In this document: piece by piece, positions 18,059 through 27,000 of the stretch
How the letters are laid out: each line of letters opens with the position of its first letter
How positions within the stretch are numbered: the first letter of the stretch is position 1
DNA from: Thermoanaerobaculia bacterium
GTDB lineage: Bacteria; Acidobacteriota; Thermoanaerobaculia; Multivoradales; J023
Assembly (NCBI GenBank): GCA_030431255.1
Contig: JAUIJL010000002.1
Coordinates: forward strand, 434,001 to 498,000
DNA length: 64,000 nucleotides
Reading direction: 5' to 3'
Program-made: the position numbers and the translations under genes
The notes under the pieces: generated by a model
Told to the model about the DNA's origin: nothing
Seen by the model: the letters and a program-made list of their open reading frames with translations, nothing else
The model's database searches: none

Positions 18059-18292
18059 GTCCCGGCTCCGTCTCGTCCGTTCGCGCTCGTGTCGGCAACT
18101 CGCCCTCGGGCCTCATCTTGCCGCCATCGAGCGCGCCTCGCAACCCCCGCGTCCGCGACCGACCCCGCCGGACCGACCTTTTGATAGAACAATCCAAATA
18201 AACGTTTGTCGACTCCTGCCGTAAAATGAGTCTAGACAGATCCTCGACGCCGAGCCGCACTTGACCTGATGTCCTGACCTGATGCCCCTGAC
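18059..18292. promoter_or_regulatory. divergent promoter region between MoxR and HlyD operons
   Basis: About 234 bases between two divergent operons. An AT-rich island at 18181-18235 stands out. On the minus strand a TCGACA box (18207-18212) lies 17 bases before TTCTAT (18184-18189), a poor match to sigma-70 spacing. No convincing pair was found for the plus strand. Confidence 0.3.
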
Positions 18293-19537
18293 ATGATGTT
18301 TCTAAAGCCACGCTTTCAGCCGAGCTCCCGCCATCTTCGTTTCGTTCTTCGTCTTTTCCTCATCTCGCTGTTGGGCCCCATCGCGCTGACCGGGTGCACC
18401 CCGAAAACCGAGGCGGAAACCGATCCTGGAGCCCCCCTGCAGGTCCACACCGGCACGTTCCAAAAACGCCTCTTACTCACCGGTGAAATCGCCGCGGAGA
18501 GCGCCATCGAGCTGACCGTGCCCAATGCCAATATCTGGCCCGTGCCGATCCGCTGGCTGGCCGAGGACGGCGTCGAGGTCCGGGCCGGGGAGACGGTGGT
18601 CGAATTCGACAGCAGCCAAATCCTCACCACCCTCGACAATCTCAGCTCCCAGAGCATCGAAGCCCAAAATCAGCTCTTGTCCCTGCGCTCCGAGCTCGCC
18701 AATGAAATCGGCCAAGCCCGATTCACCCGCGAGCAACGACTGGCAGACTTCCAAAAGGCGGAGATCGCCGCTGCCATTCCCGAGGATCTGAGCTCACGCC
18801 AGGACTTCGAACGGAGACGTCTGGAGCTGGAAAAAGCTCGCCTCGAGCTGCAAGCCGCGGAGGAAAAAGCCGCTGCTCAGGTGCGCATCGCCGAAAGCAA
18901 GCTCGAAGCTCAACGTCTGAAGGTCGAGCAGACCCAGGAGGGGGTCAACCGTGCCCGCGGAAGCATCGAGCTGCTGACCCTGACCGCGCCCAAGGACGGA
19001 ATCGTTCTCTTGGCCAACAACCGAAACGAAGGCCGCCCCTACCAAGCCGCCGATTCCGTCTTTCCCGGCTGGACCATAGCTTCCCTGCCGGATCTCTCCA
19101 CTCTGATCGTGGAAGCCTCTCTCTTCGACGTCGACGACGGCAAGCTCGAGCCCGGCACGGAGGTGATCGCCACCCTCGACGCGTTCCCGGACGCCTCGAT
19201 CCCCGGCACCGTGCGGGAAATCGACACCATCGCCGACCAAACCGACTTGTCCAGCACCCGTCGGGTGTTCAAAGTGCGGATCGACCTGGAGCAAACCGAT
19301 CCCGAGCGCATGCGACCCGGGATGTCGGTGAAAATCGAGGTCAAAGCCGAAGATGCCGGCGAGCAGCAGCTCCTGATTCCCCGGGCGGCGGTGCACTCCC
19401 GAGATTCTGAATACCTAGCCGTGTTGCGCGACGGTTCCCGCGTGCCCATTGAGCTGGGTGCGTGCAATCCCACCGTTTGTGTCTTGCGCGGTGGTCTAAC
19501 CGAAGGGACTGAGCTCAGCCCGGGGGTGCTGCGATGA
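18293..19537 (+). CDS. HlyD-family periplasmic adaptor, lipoprotein (adaptor 1 of 3)
   Basis: 414 residues. A lipobox IALTGC near residue 34 makes it a lipoprotein. The membrane-fusion layout follows: a lipoyl-like half (VPIRWLAEDGVEVRAGETVVEFD), a coiled-coil hairpin of about 130 residues rich in Glu/Lys/Ala (roughly 110-220), the second lipoyl half (LTAPKDGIVLLANN), and a beta-barrel ending (ERMRPGMSVKIEV, LLIPRAAV). Adaptors of this kind link an inner-membrane pump to an outer-membrane channel. It is the first of three consecutive adaptors followed by a MacB-like permease and ATPase; stop and start codons overlap by ATGA. Confidence 0.87.
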   Translation: MMFLKPRFQPSSRHLRFVLRLFLISLLGPIALTGCTPKTEAETDPGAPLQVHTGTFQKRLLLTGEIAAESAIELTVPNANIWPVPIRWLAEDGVEVRAGETVVEFDSSQILTTLDNLSSQSIEAQNQLLSLRSELANEIGQARFTREQRLADFQKAEIAAAIPEDLSSRQDFERRRLELEKARLELQAAEEKAAAQVRIAESKLEAQRLKVEQTQEGVNRARGSIELLTLTAPKDGIVLLANNRNEGRPYQAADSVFPGWTIASLPDLSTLIVEASLFDVDDGKLEPGTEVIATLDAFPDASIPGTVREIDTIADQTDLSSTRRVFKVRIDLEQTDPERMRPGMSVKIEVKAEDAGEQQLLIPRAAVHSRDSEYLAVLRDGSRVPIELGACNPTVCVLRGGLTEGTELSPGVLR

Positions 19538-20748
19538 GCGCCAAACGCCGCCGGTGGATCGGCGTAGTGATCCTGACCCTGGTCCTCGCCGCCGGCTCAC
19601 GGGCCCTGCAGGACGATCCCAACGGCCGTTGGCTGCCCGTCGAGCGTCGCGACTTGGTGATGGGAGTGCCCTTGGAAGGTGAGCTCAAAGCCGTGCGCAC
19701 GGTGTCCTTGGGCCCTCCGCCGATCCAAAATCACTGGAATTTCAAAATCTCCCACCTGGCACCGGACGGCAAAGACGTGCGCGAGGGGCAAACGGTGATT
19801 CGCTTCGACACCACGGAGCTACAACAGAATCTGCAGCGCAAGACCAGCGAACGAGATTCCGCCGAAAAAGAGCTCGAAAAGCTCGTGACCGATCTCAAAA
19901 TCGAGCGACGGGAGCTCGAGCTCCGGCTGTCCGAGGCCGAAGCCGATCTGCGGCGCGCGACGTTCAGCACCGAGATGCCGCAGGACGTGGTGGCCGCCAA
20001 GGATTTGGAGACGGCGCTCATCGATCAGCGCATGGCCCAGCTGCAAATCGATCAGCTGAAGAGCAACCTCGAATACATGGACGCCCGCGAGGCCTCACAA
20101 ATCGGCAGCCTCGAGCAACGCCGCCAACGAGCCGCGGCCGAGGTCGGGGAGCTGGAGGCCGCCATCGAGGCCATGAACGTCAAAGCTCCACGCAACGGTA
20201 CCGTGATTCTCGACGCCGATCGCCGTCGTCAGAAGGTCAAAGTCGGGGATCAGGTTTGGCGCGCTCGCAAAGTGCTTGAGATCCCGGATCTCTCGAGCAT
20301 GCAAGTGGAGGCACAAATCGCCGAGGCCGACGCCGGAAGGTTGGCGGTCGGCCAGAAGGTGACCTTCCGCCTCGACGCCCATCCCGACTTCGAATACGAA
20401 GGACGGGTGGAGACCATTCGCAAAGCGGTGCAAAGCAAATCCGCCGGCAATCCCGAGAAGGTGATTCGGGCGGTAATCGCTTTGAGCTCCACCGACACCG
20501 AGCGCATGCGACCAGGCATGCGCCTGCGTGGCACGGTCGAAATCGAGCGCTTGCCGGACGTGGTGGTCGTGCCCCAAGAAGCGGTTTTTGCCGACACCGG
20601 CGACGCGTGGGTGTGGTCCCGCGGGTTGTTCGGCACCCACAAAGTGGAGCCCGAGCTGGGGCAACGTAACGATCGTTTCTATCAAGTGATTTCGGGCCTC
20701 GAGCCGGGTGATTCGGTGCTGGCCCAGAGCGGAGGAGAAGCGCCTTGA
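19534..20748 (+). CDS. HlyD-family periplasmic adaptor (adaptor 2 of 3)
   Basis: 404 residues with an N-terminal membrane helix (WIGVVILTLVLAAGS). Lipoyl half KISHLAPDGKDVREGQTVIRFD, a long coiled coil (about residues 90-215, QQNLQRKTSERDSAEKELEK onward), second half VKAPRNGTVILDADRRR, then barrel and proximal domains with TERMRPGMRLRGTVEIE and VVVPQEAVF. It overlaps both neighbours by four bases. It differs clearly from adaptors 1 and 3, so this is not a recent duplication. Confidence 0.87.
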   Translation: MSAKRRRWIGVVILTLVLAAGSRALQDDPNGRWLPVERRDLVMGVPLEGELKAVRTVSLGPPPIQNHWNFKISHLAPDGKDVREGQTVIRFDTTELQQNLQRKTSERDSAEKELEKLVTDLKIERRELELRLSEAEADLRRATFSTEMPQDVVAAKDLETALIDQRMAQLQIDQLKSNLEYMDAREASQIGSLEQRRQRAAAEVGELEAAIEAMNVKAPRNGTVILDADRRRQKVKVGDQVWRARKVLEIPDLSSMQVEAQIAEADAGRLAVGQKVTFRLDAHPDFEYEGRVETIRKAVQSKSAGNPEKVIRAVIALSSTDTERMRPGMRLRGTVEIERLPDVVVVPQEAVFADTGDAWVWSRGLFGTHKVEPELGQRNDRFYQVISGLEPGDSVLAQSGGEAP

Positions 20749-22097
20749 GCCTCAACCGTCGAGCCCGAGACGTCGGGGCTCCCGATCCGAGATCGAAGAT
20801 CGCCAAATGGGTGGCAACAGCAGCCGTTCTCACGGCCGTCGCCCTCGGCGGCGCCTGTGCCGCGCCCCCCAACGCCTCGGTGCCGGTCTACGAGGTCGAA
20901 AGCCGCCCCTTCCAACATCGAGTGACTGCTGACGGCAGGCTCCAAGCCACCCACAGCACCAAGCTCTCGGTGCCGTCGGAGGTCGAGCGGGCGGTTCGCC
21001 TGGCTTGGCTGGCCAACGAAGGCACCCATTTGCAGACGGGGGATGTGGTCGCCCGCTTCGACGCCAAAGCCATGACCGAGAAGCTCGAAGACGGCGAGCG
21101 CGACCTGCGGGGATCCAACCTGGAGATCGAACGGTCCGACATCGAGAGCGGGCTCGCCCTCACGGATCTTGGAAAGGACCTCAAGGTCGCCACTATCGAG
21201 CTCGACCACGCCCAAAACTTTCAAAAGGTGGATTCTCAAGTCTTCTCGCGGAGAGACATTCAGGACGACGCCATCGACGAGCTCTTGGCCCAAGATCGCA
21301 AACAACACGCCGAGCTCTCGGCCGAGACCCAACGCAGCCTGTCCAAAACGGAGCGGGAGATTTTGGAGATCCAGCGACGCCAAGCCCAAATCACCATCGA
21401 TCAGGCTCGAACCGGCTTGCAGGCGCTTGAAATCGTCGCTCCCCATGACGGCGTCTTGACCTTGACCCGCAATTGGCGCGGCGAGCCGCCGCGCGTGGGC
21501 CTGGAGATGTGGCGGGGCCAAGAGCTCGGCGAGATTCCGGATTTATCCCAAATGGAGGCCCAGGTCTATGTGCTCGAAGCCGACGCCGGAGGCTTGGCCG
21601 AGGGCAAACGGGCCGAGGTGGTGGTGGAGGCGTTTCCGGATCGGATCTTCCCCGCTGAGATCAAGAGCGTGGAGGCGGTGGCCCAACCCCGGTTCAGGGG
21701 CTCACCGGTGCAATATTTCGGTGTCGTCCTGGCCTTTGAGCAGACCGACCCCGAGATCATGAAGCCGGGTGCGCGGGTCCGCGCCAGGCTCTTCCTGGAG
21801 CAGCGGGACGAAGCGGTGGTGGTGCCCCGCCAAGCGATTTTCCGCAATGGATCCGATGCCCGCGTCTTCGTCCGCAAGGGACGGGAATTCGAGCCGCGAA
21901 CGGTGCAAGTCGGCGCGACCTCCCTCGGCTCGGTGGTGGTGGAAGCCGGCTTGGAGCCCGGCGATGTGGTCGCCCTGGCCGAGCCGGCCGCGATCGACAA
22001 CGGCCACCAAGACTCCACCCCCGCGGAATCCGCTGCATCCCCAAGCGCCGGCCCCGAGCCGGCTGGATCCGCCAACCTCGCGGCCGGAGATCATTGA
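20745..22097 (+). CDS. HlyD-family periplasmic adaptor, probable lipoprotein (adaptor 3 of 3)
   Basis: 450 residues from a TTG start with GGAGGAG eight bases upstream, overlapping the stop of adaptor 2. A signal segment VATAAVLTAVALGGACAAPP has a lipobox-like GGAC. Then come the lipoyl half (WLANEGTHLQTGDVVARFDA), a coiled coil (about 105-215), a second half with APHDGVLTLTRN, and IMKPGARVRARLFLE with VVVPRQAIFRNG. The last 45 residues are Ser/Pro/Ala-rich. It stands one base before the MacB-like permease gene. Confidence 0.87.
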   Translation: MSLNRRARDVGAPDPRSKIAKWVATAAVLTAVALGGACAAPPNASVPVYEVESRPFQHRVTADGRLQATHSTKLSVPSEVERAVRLAWLANEGTHLQTGDVVARFDAKAMTEKLEDGERDLRGSNLEIERSDIESGLALTDLGKDLKVATIELDHAQNFQKVDSQVFSRRDIQDDAIDELLAQDRKQHAELSAETQRSLSKTEREILEIQRRQAQITIDQARTGLQALEIVAPHDGVLTLTRNWRGEPPRVGLEMWRGQELGEIPDLSQMEAQVYVLEADAGGLAEGKRAEVVVEAFPDRIFPAEIKSVEAVAQPRFRGSPVQYFGVVLAFEQTDPEIMKPGARVRARLFLEQRDEAVVVPRQAIFRNGSDARVFVRKGREFEPRTVQVGATSLGSVVVEAGLEPGDVVALAEPAAIDNGHQDSTPAESAASPSAGPEPAGSANLAAGDH

Positions 22098-22098
22098 C

Positions 22099-23343
22099 AT
22101 GAAGTGGGTTGAAGCCCTCGATATCGCGGTGGAGAATATCGCCGCCCACAAGCTCCGTTCCGGTCTGACCATGTTGGGTATCGTCTTCGGCGTGGGAGCG
22201 GTCATCGCCATGTTGTCGATCGGCGCCGGCGCCGAGCGCCAAGCCATGGAGACCATCTCCCGCTTGGGTTTGCACAACGTGGTGGTGCGTGCCAAGTCCG
22301 GCCTGCGGGACGATCAGCTGGAAGAGATTCGGGCCCAAAGCCTCGGCGTCTCCTTGCGGGACGCAGAAGCGATCCTCGACGCCGTGCCCGGGGTCGAAAG
22401 CGTCTCGCCCAAGGCCAAGATCGAGCCGTACAAGATCTTGTCCGCCGAAGGCACCACCGACGCAGCCGTCTTCGGCGTCTCCCACGAGCACGCCCGGCTG
22501 GTGAGCCTGGAAGTCGCCGAAGGACGATTCCTCGATGCCCTCGATGTGCGCGACCACGCCCAGGTGGCGGTGATCGGAGATCGCGTCCGGCGGGACCTCT
22601 TCGGCCACTCCCCCGCCCTCGGACGCCACGTCAAAATCAACGATGTCTGGCTCGAGGTAGTGGGTGTGTTGAGGTCCGCGGGGGTCGACGGGGAAACCGA
22701 GTCGTTCCAAGGCGTCGCCCTGGGCTCCGCCGGCACCTCCATCTTCCTGCCCGTGTCCACGGTGCTGCGTAAATTCGATCGGCGCCCCCTGGAATCCCCC
22801 CTGAGCGAAATCGTCGTGCGCCTGGAAGAAGCGGAATCCGGCACCCGCGCGGCGGCGGCCATCGGCACCTTGCTCGAGCACCTGCACGGTGGTGCCGAAG
22901 ACTACGAGCTGGTGGTGCCGGAAGCCCTGCTCGCCGAGAGCCGGCGCACCCAACAAATGTTCAATTTGGTGATGGGTTGCATTGCCGGCATCTCGCTCTT
23001 GGTGGGCGGCATCGGCATCATGAACATCATGCTCGCCAGTGTGCTCGAACGCACCCGGGAAATCGGCGTGCGACGCGCCGTCGGCGCCCGTCGACGCGAT
23101 ATCTTGGTCCAGTTCATCCTGGAAAGCTTCGCGCTCTCCGCAATCGGCGGCCTGGCCGGAGTGCTGATGGGCATCTTGATCGCCAAGGCGGTCGCTGCTT
23201 CCGCCGGCTGGCCCACCCTGGTCCAAGTCTGGTCGATCTTGCTCGCCACCGGGGTGGCGGTCACGGTGGGCATCGTCTCCGGCCTCTACCCCGCGGTGCG
23301 CGCTTCCCAGCTGGATCCCATTGAATCTCTGAGGTACGAATGA
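22099..23343 (+). CDS. MacB-like ABC transporter permease
   Basis: 414 residues from the ATG at 22099, two bases after the stop of adaptor 3; the open frame upstream lies inside that gene. Four membrane helices: one N-terminal (LRSGLTMLGIVFGVGAVIAM) and three C-terminal (from MFNLVMGCIAGISLLVGGIG), with a MacB-type periplasmic domain between them. The conserved NIMLASVLERTREIGVRRAVGAR loop typical of FtsX/MacB permeases is present. It should form the inner-membrane part of a tripartite exporter with the next gene as ATPase and the preceding adaptors. No outer-membrane channel gene is seen nearby. Confidence 0.92.
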   Translation: MKWVEALDIAVENIAAHKLRSGLTMLGIVFGVGAVIAMLSIGAGAERQAMETISRLGLHNVVVRAKSGLRDDQLEEIRAQSLGVSLRDAEAILDAVPGVESVSPKAKIEPYKILSAEGTTDAAVFGVSHEHARLVSLEVAEGRFLDALDVRDHAQVAVIGDRVRRDLFGHSPALGRHVKINDVWLEVVGVLRSAGVDGETESFQGVALGSAGTSIFLPVSTVLRKFDRRPLESPLSEIVVRLEEAESGTRAAAAIGTLLEHLHGGAEDYELVVPEALLAESRRTQQMFNLVMGCIAGISLLVGGIGIMNIMLASVLERTREIGVRRAVGARRRDILVQFILESFALSAIGGLAGVLMGILIAKAVAASAGWPTLVQVWSILLATGVAVTVGIVSGLYPAVRASQLDPIESLRYE

Positions 23344-24056
23344 CCGACTCCCGCCCCAGCTCCGAGAGTGCTCTGATCGAGCTCAAAGACATCGAGCGCC
23401 ACTACCACGTGGGCGGTGAAACCGTGCGCGCCCTGGCGGGGGTCGACTTACGGGTCTCCGACGGCGAATACCTGGCGATCATGGGCCACTCCGGCAGCGG
23501 AAAATCCACCCTCATGTCCCTGCTCGGCTGCCTGGACAGCCCCACCCGCGGCTCTTACCACCTCTCCGGAGAAGCCGTGCACAGCCTCGACGACGACCGC
23601 TTGGCGGACGTCCGCAACCGACGCATCGGCTTCGTTTTTCAAACCTTCAACCTGCTGCCCCGACTCGACGCCCTATCCAACGTCGGCCTGCCCCTGCTCT
23701 ACCGCGACATGAGCCGGGTCGACCGCGACGCTCGCGCCGCCCAAGCCCTGAAACAAGTGGGTCTCGAGCACCGGGCCAAGCACCGCCCCAACGAAATGTC
23801 CGGCGGCCAATGCCAACGGGTCGCCATCGCCCGAGCCCTGGTCACCGACCCGACCCTGCTGCTCGCCGACGAGCCCACCGGCAACCTCGACTCCAGCACC
23901 TCCCACGAAATCATGGACCTCTTCGACCAGCTCCACCAAGGCGGCCGCACCGTGGTCCTAGTCACTCACGAAGACGACATCGCCGAGCGGGCTGAACGCC
24001 AAATCCGCCTGCAGGACGGGAAAATCGTCGAGGATCGCCAGACTGCGGCTGCTTGA
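23340..24056 (+). CDS. MacB/LolD-type ABC transporter ATP-binding protein
   Basis: 238 residues, start overlapping the permease stop (ATGA). Walker [11 protein letters not shown]-loop [12 protein letters not shown], signature [15 protein letters not shown] (LSGGQ variant with Met), Walker [11 protein letters not shown]-loop NLDSSTS and switch His in LVTHED. It matches the LolD/MacB ATPase branch in length and motifs. It is the last gene of the five-gene export operon and converges on the large kinase gene with only 15 bases between the stops. Confidence 0.95.
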   Translation: MTDSRPSSESALIELKDIERHYHVGGETVRALAGVDLRVSDGEYLAIMGHSGSGKSTLMSLLGCLDSPTRGSYHLSGEAVHSLDDDRLADVRNRRIGFVFQTFNLLPRLDALSNVGLPLLYRDMSRVDRDARAAQALKQVGLEHRAKHRPNEMSGGQCQRVAIARALVTDPTLLLADEPTGNLDSSTSHEIMDLFDQLHQGGRTVVLVTHEDDIAERAERQIRLQDGKIVEDRQTAAA

Positions 24057-24071
24057 CCGCTTCGGGATAGC

Positions 24072-27000
24072 TCAACGCTTGAGCCAAAGCTCTTCGTAGG
24101 CCACGGCCGGCCAGCCGTAGCGGAGGCGCAGACCCTCGACTCCGGGTCGGGCCAGCCAGCAGACTTGCTCGTGGAAGAGTGGCACGACGAGGGCTTCTTG
24201 GCCGAGGATTTGCTCTAGCTCGCGGTAGATGCCTTGACGGGCGCGCAGGTCGGTTTCGCCGCGCCCACGCTCGATCAACCGATCCAGGCGCTCGTGACAG
24301 AGCAGGCGGCCGAGGATGCCGTCGTCGCTGTGGAAGATGTCGGCGAAGGAGGACGGATCCGGGGCGTCGGCGTTCCAACGGGTGGCGACGACGTCGACGG
24401 TTCGGCGGGCGGCGGCTTCGAGCATTTCGGCGGTGTTGGTGTGTCTCACCACCAACTCGGCCCCGCTGCGGGTGAGGTCGTCGGAAAGGGCCTGCCAGAA
24501 GCCGTAGAATTGATCGAGAAAGAGTGGATGCAGGGCGATTTCGAGGCGCAGGCCTTCGAAGCGCTCGCCGCCGATGGAGTCCGATGGCTGCGGCACCGGC
24601 TCGCGGATCAGCAGGCCGGGCGGGATGAATCCCGCGGCCGGCACGCCCATGCGCCCGAGCTTGGCCAGGCTGAGGGCGGCGGTCAAGCGAATCCGTCGAT
24701 CCAAGGCGGTTCGCAAGGTGGGGTCGGCGAGCGGGCCTTGGAGCCGGTTGAAGGCCAAGAAGTGGGTGGCAAAGGCCGGATGCTCGCGGAGATTTGCGGC
24801 GTAGGACGGCATACGGCTGAAGTGCTCGAGATCCGCGGGGCTCATATGACCGACCACTTGGAAGCGGCCGGACTCGAAGTCCTTGGGCACCCGGCTCGGC
24901 GACACGCCGAGCTCGAAGACGAGGCGCTCACTGCGGGGCAGCTCCGGACGCCAATAGTCGGGATTGGCCGCCAGCTCCACCCGCGCTCCAGGCTCCAACC
25001 CGACCAAACAAAACGGCCCCGTGCCCACACAGCCGTCGCGCCAGGTGCCGTCGAAGCGGGTGGCACCTTCGGGCACGATGGCCGTCGACGGATCCGACAT
25101 CAAGGATGGGAAATAGGCCAAAGATTGGGTCAACCGGATCAGCAGCTCCCGATCCGAGAGAATGACGATGCCCTCGAGATCCTCCACTTGGCCCACCTGG
25201 TAGGCCAATGCCCCTTCGATGTACAACAACGTGGATTCCACATCCGTACGACCGCTGCGCAGCAAGCGGCAGAAGGAATAGCGCACGTCCCGGGGGGTCA
25301 AGCGACGGCCGTCGTGGAAACGGACCTCGCGCAGGGTGATGCGGAACTCCCGCGCCTCGTCGTCGGCGGTGATCGATTCCGCCAGATGGGGCACGATCGC
25401 CGCTCCCTCGTCGATACACGTCAGGGTCTCGAAGACCGTGGTCACCACCTCGGCGTTGTCGGAGACGAAGCAATCTGCCGGGTCGAGGGTGTCGAAGCGA
25501 GACGGCAGCGGAATGTGCAATCGCCCGGATCGGTTAGCCCCGGGTCGCGCCCGTCGAACCGCGCCTTCAGGTAGCCAGCCCATGGACCGGTAGCTCACGA
25601 AGGGCGGCCTGGGTGACGTCTCCAAGCCGTCGACCCGCGGCGAATGGACCCGATATTCCACGTCGTGAAAAAGGGGCAGCATCAAGTGCTCGTGCACCAA
25701 AAGCCGCTGCAATCGGCGGTAGAAACGCTCTCGCACCGCGATGCGTGTTTCCCGACGCGCTTGCTCGATCAGCTTGTCGAGCTCGGGAAAACCCACCAGA
25801 TCCGCGAATTCTCCGGCTTGGGAGTGGAACGCGCCGAAGCAATAGGCGTCCGGATCGAAGTAGTCCGGCAGCCAGCGGGAAAACACCAGGTCGAAACCGC
25901 TCCAGTCCCGGTCCGCCGGCACGGAGGACACCTTCTCCACCTCGATATCGACCCCGAGCAGCGACCACTCCGAAAAAATCGCCTCGGTGACCTGCCGGTA
26001 AACGTCGGCAAAGACGGGATCGAGGGCCACCTTCAGGCGAACCGGCAAGGGTGTAAAGTCCTGCATGGACGCGATGGCGTCGAATCGATCCACCGGCCTC
26101 GGCCGTTGAGGCTCGGCGTCGTGACCCGGTAGGCCGGGCGGGATCCAGCTCATGGCCGGCAAAGCGAACCGCGCCATGCGACGCCAAACCAGCTCCCGGC
26201 TGTCGATCACCCCGGCCAGAATCCGGCGCAGACCCCGCTCGTGGCTTCGCGGTCCACGGGCATTGAAGAGCACGAAGGCGATGCTCGGTAGGGTCGTTTC
26301 ACTGATGCAATTCCGGAATCTGCCGCTGTGAAAGAAGTCCTCCAAATCCGACGGCATCAAACCCCGAGCCACCTCGATTTCGTTGGCTCGCAACGCGTCG
26401 GCCATCAGGCGAGAGTCCGCGAATGCCTGGACCCAAAGCCGGCTGGGTTTGACTTTGTCCCGATTCCTGCCGTGCTCGTTGGGCTCCAAAACCCAAGCGG
26501 TTTCGTCGCGCTTGAGGACAAAGGGCCCTGTTCCCAGCACTTGATTGCCCAGCCGCAGCGCAATGCTGAGGCTGAATGACGACAAGAGAGCGGGGAAAAT
26601 ATTGTGCGCTTCCTTGAGCTGAACCGCCAAGTCCCGCTCTCCCGCCAGGGTGAGCCCGGTGATCTCTTCCGCCTCTTCACGCACGAACTCGGTGCCGCCC
26701 ACCACCAATTCGAGGACCGCCGCCGTGCGCCGGGGTCCCCGTCGGGCCGACTCCTCCAAGGACGCTTTGACCAGCTCGGCAGTGACCGGCGTGCCGTCGG
26801 AAAAGCGCAGGTCTTGACGCAGCTGAAAGGTGTAGACCAGGCCATCCTCGGAGCTCGACAACGCCCGGCACAAGCGCGGCACATAGTTGCCGTCACCGTC
26901 GACTTGGAGCAAGGGCTCGAAAACCTGGGACAAGATCTCCTTGTCGCGGCGAAAGAGCGCCACCGCCGGATCGGTGGTGGTGATTTCCGCCAGCTGGCCG

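Noticed and set aside
20809-20823. AAATGGGTGGCAAC as another REP-like copy
   Set aside because: It is inside an adaptor coding sequence, lacks the final palindrome base, and has no neighbouring copies.
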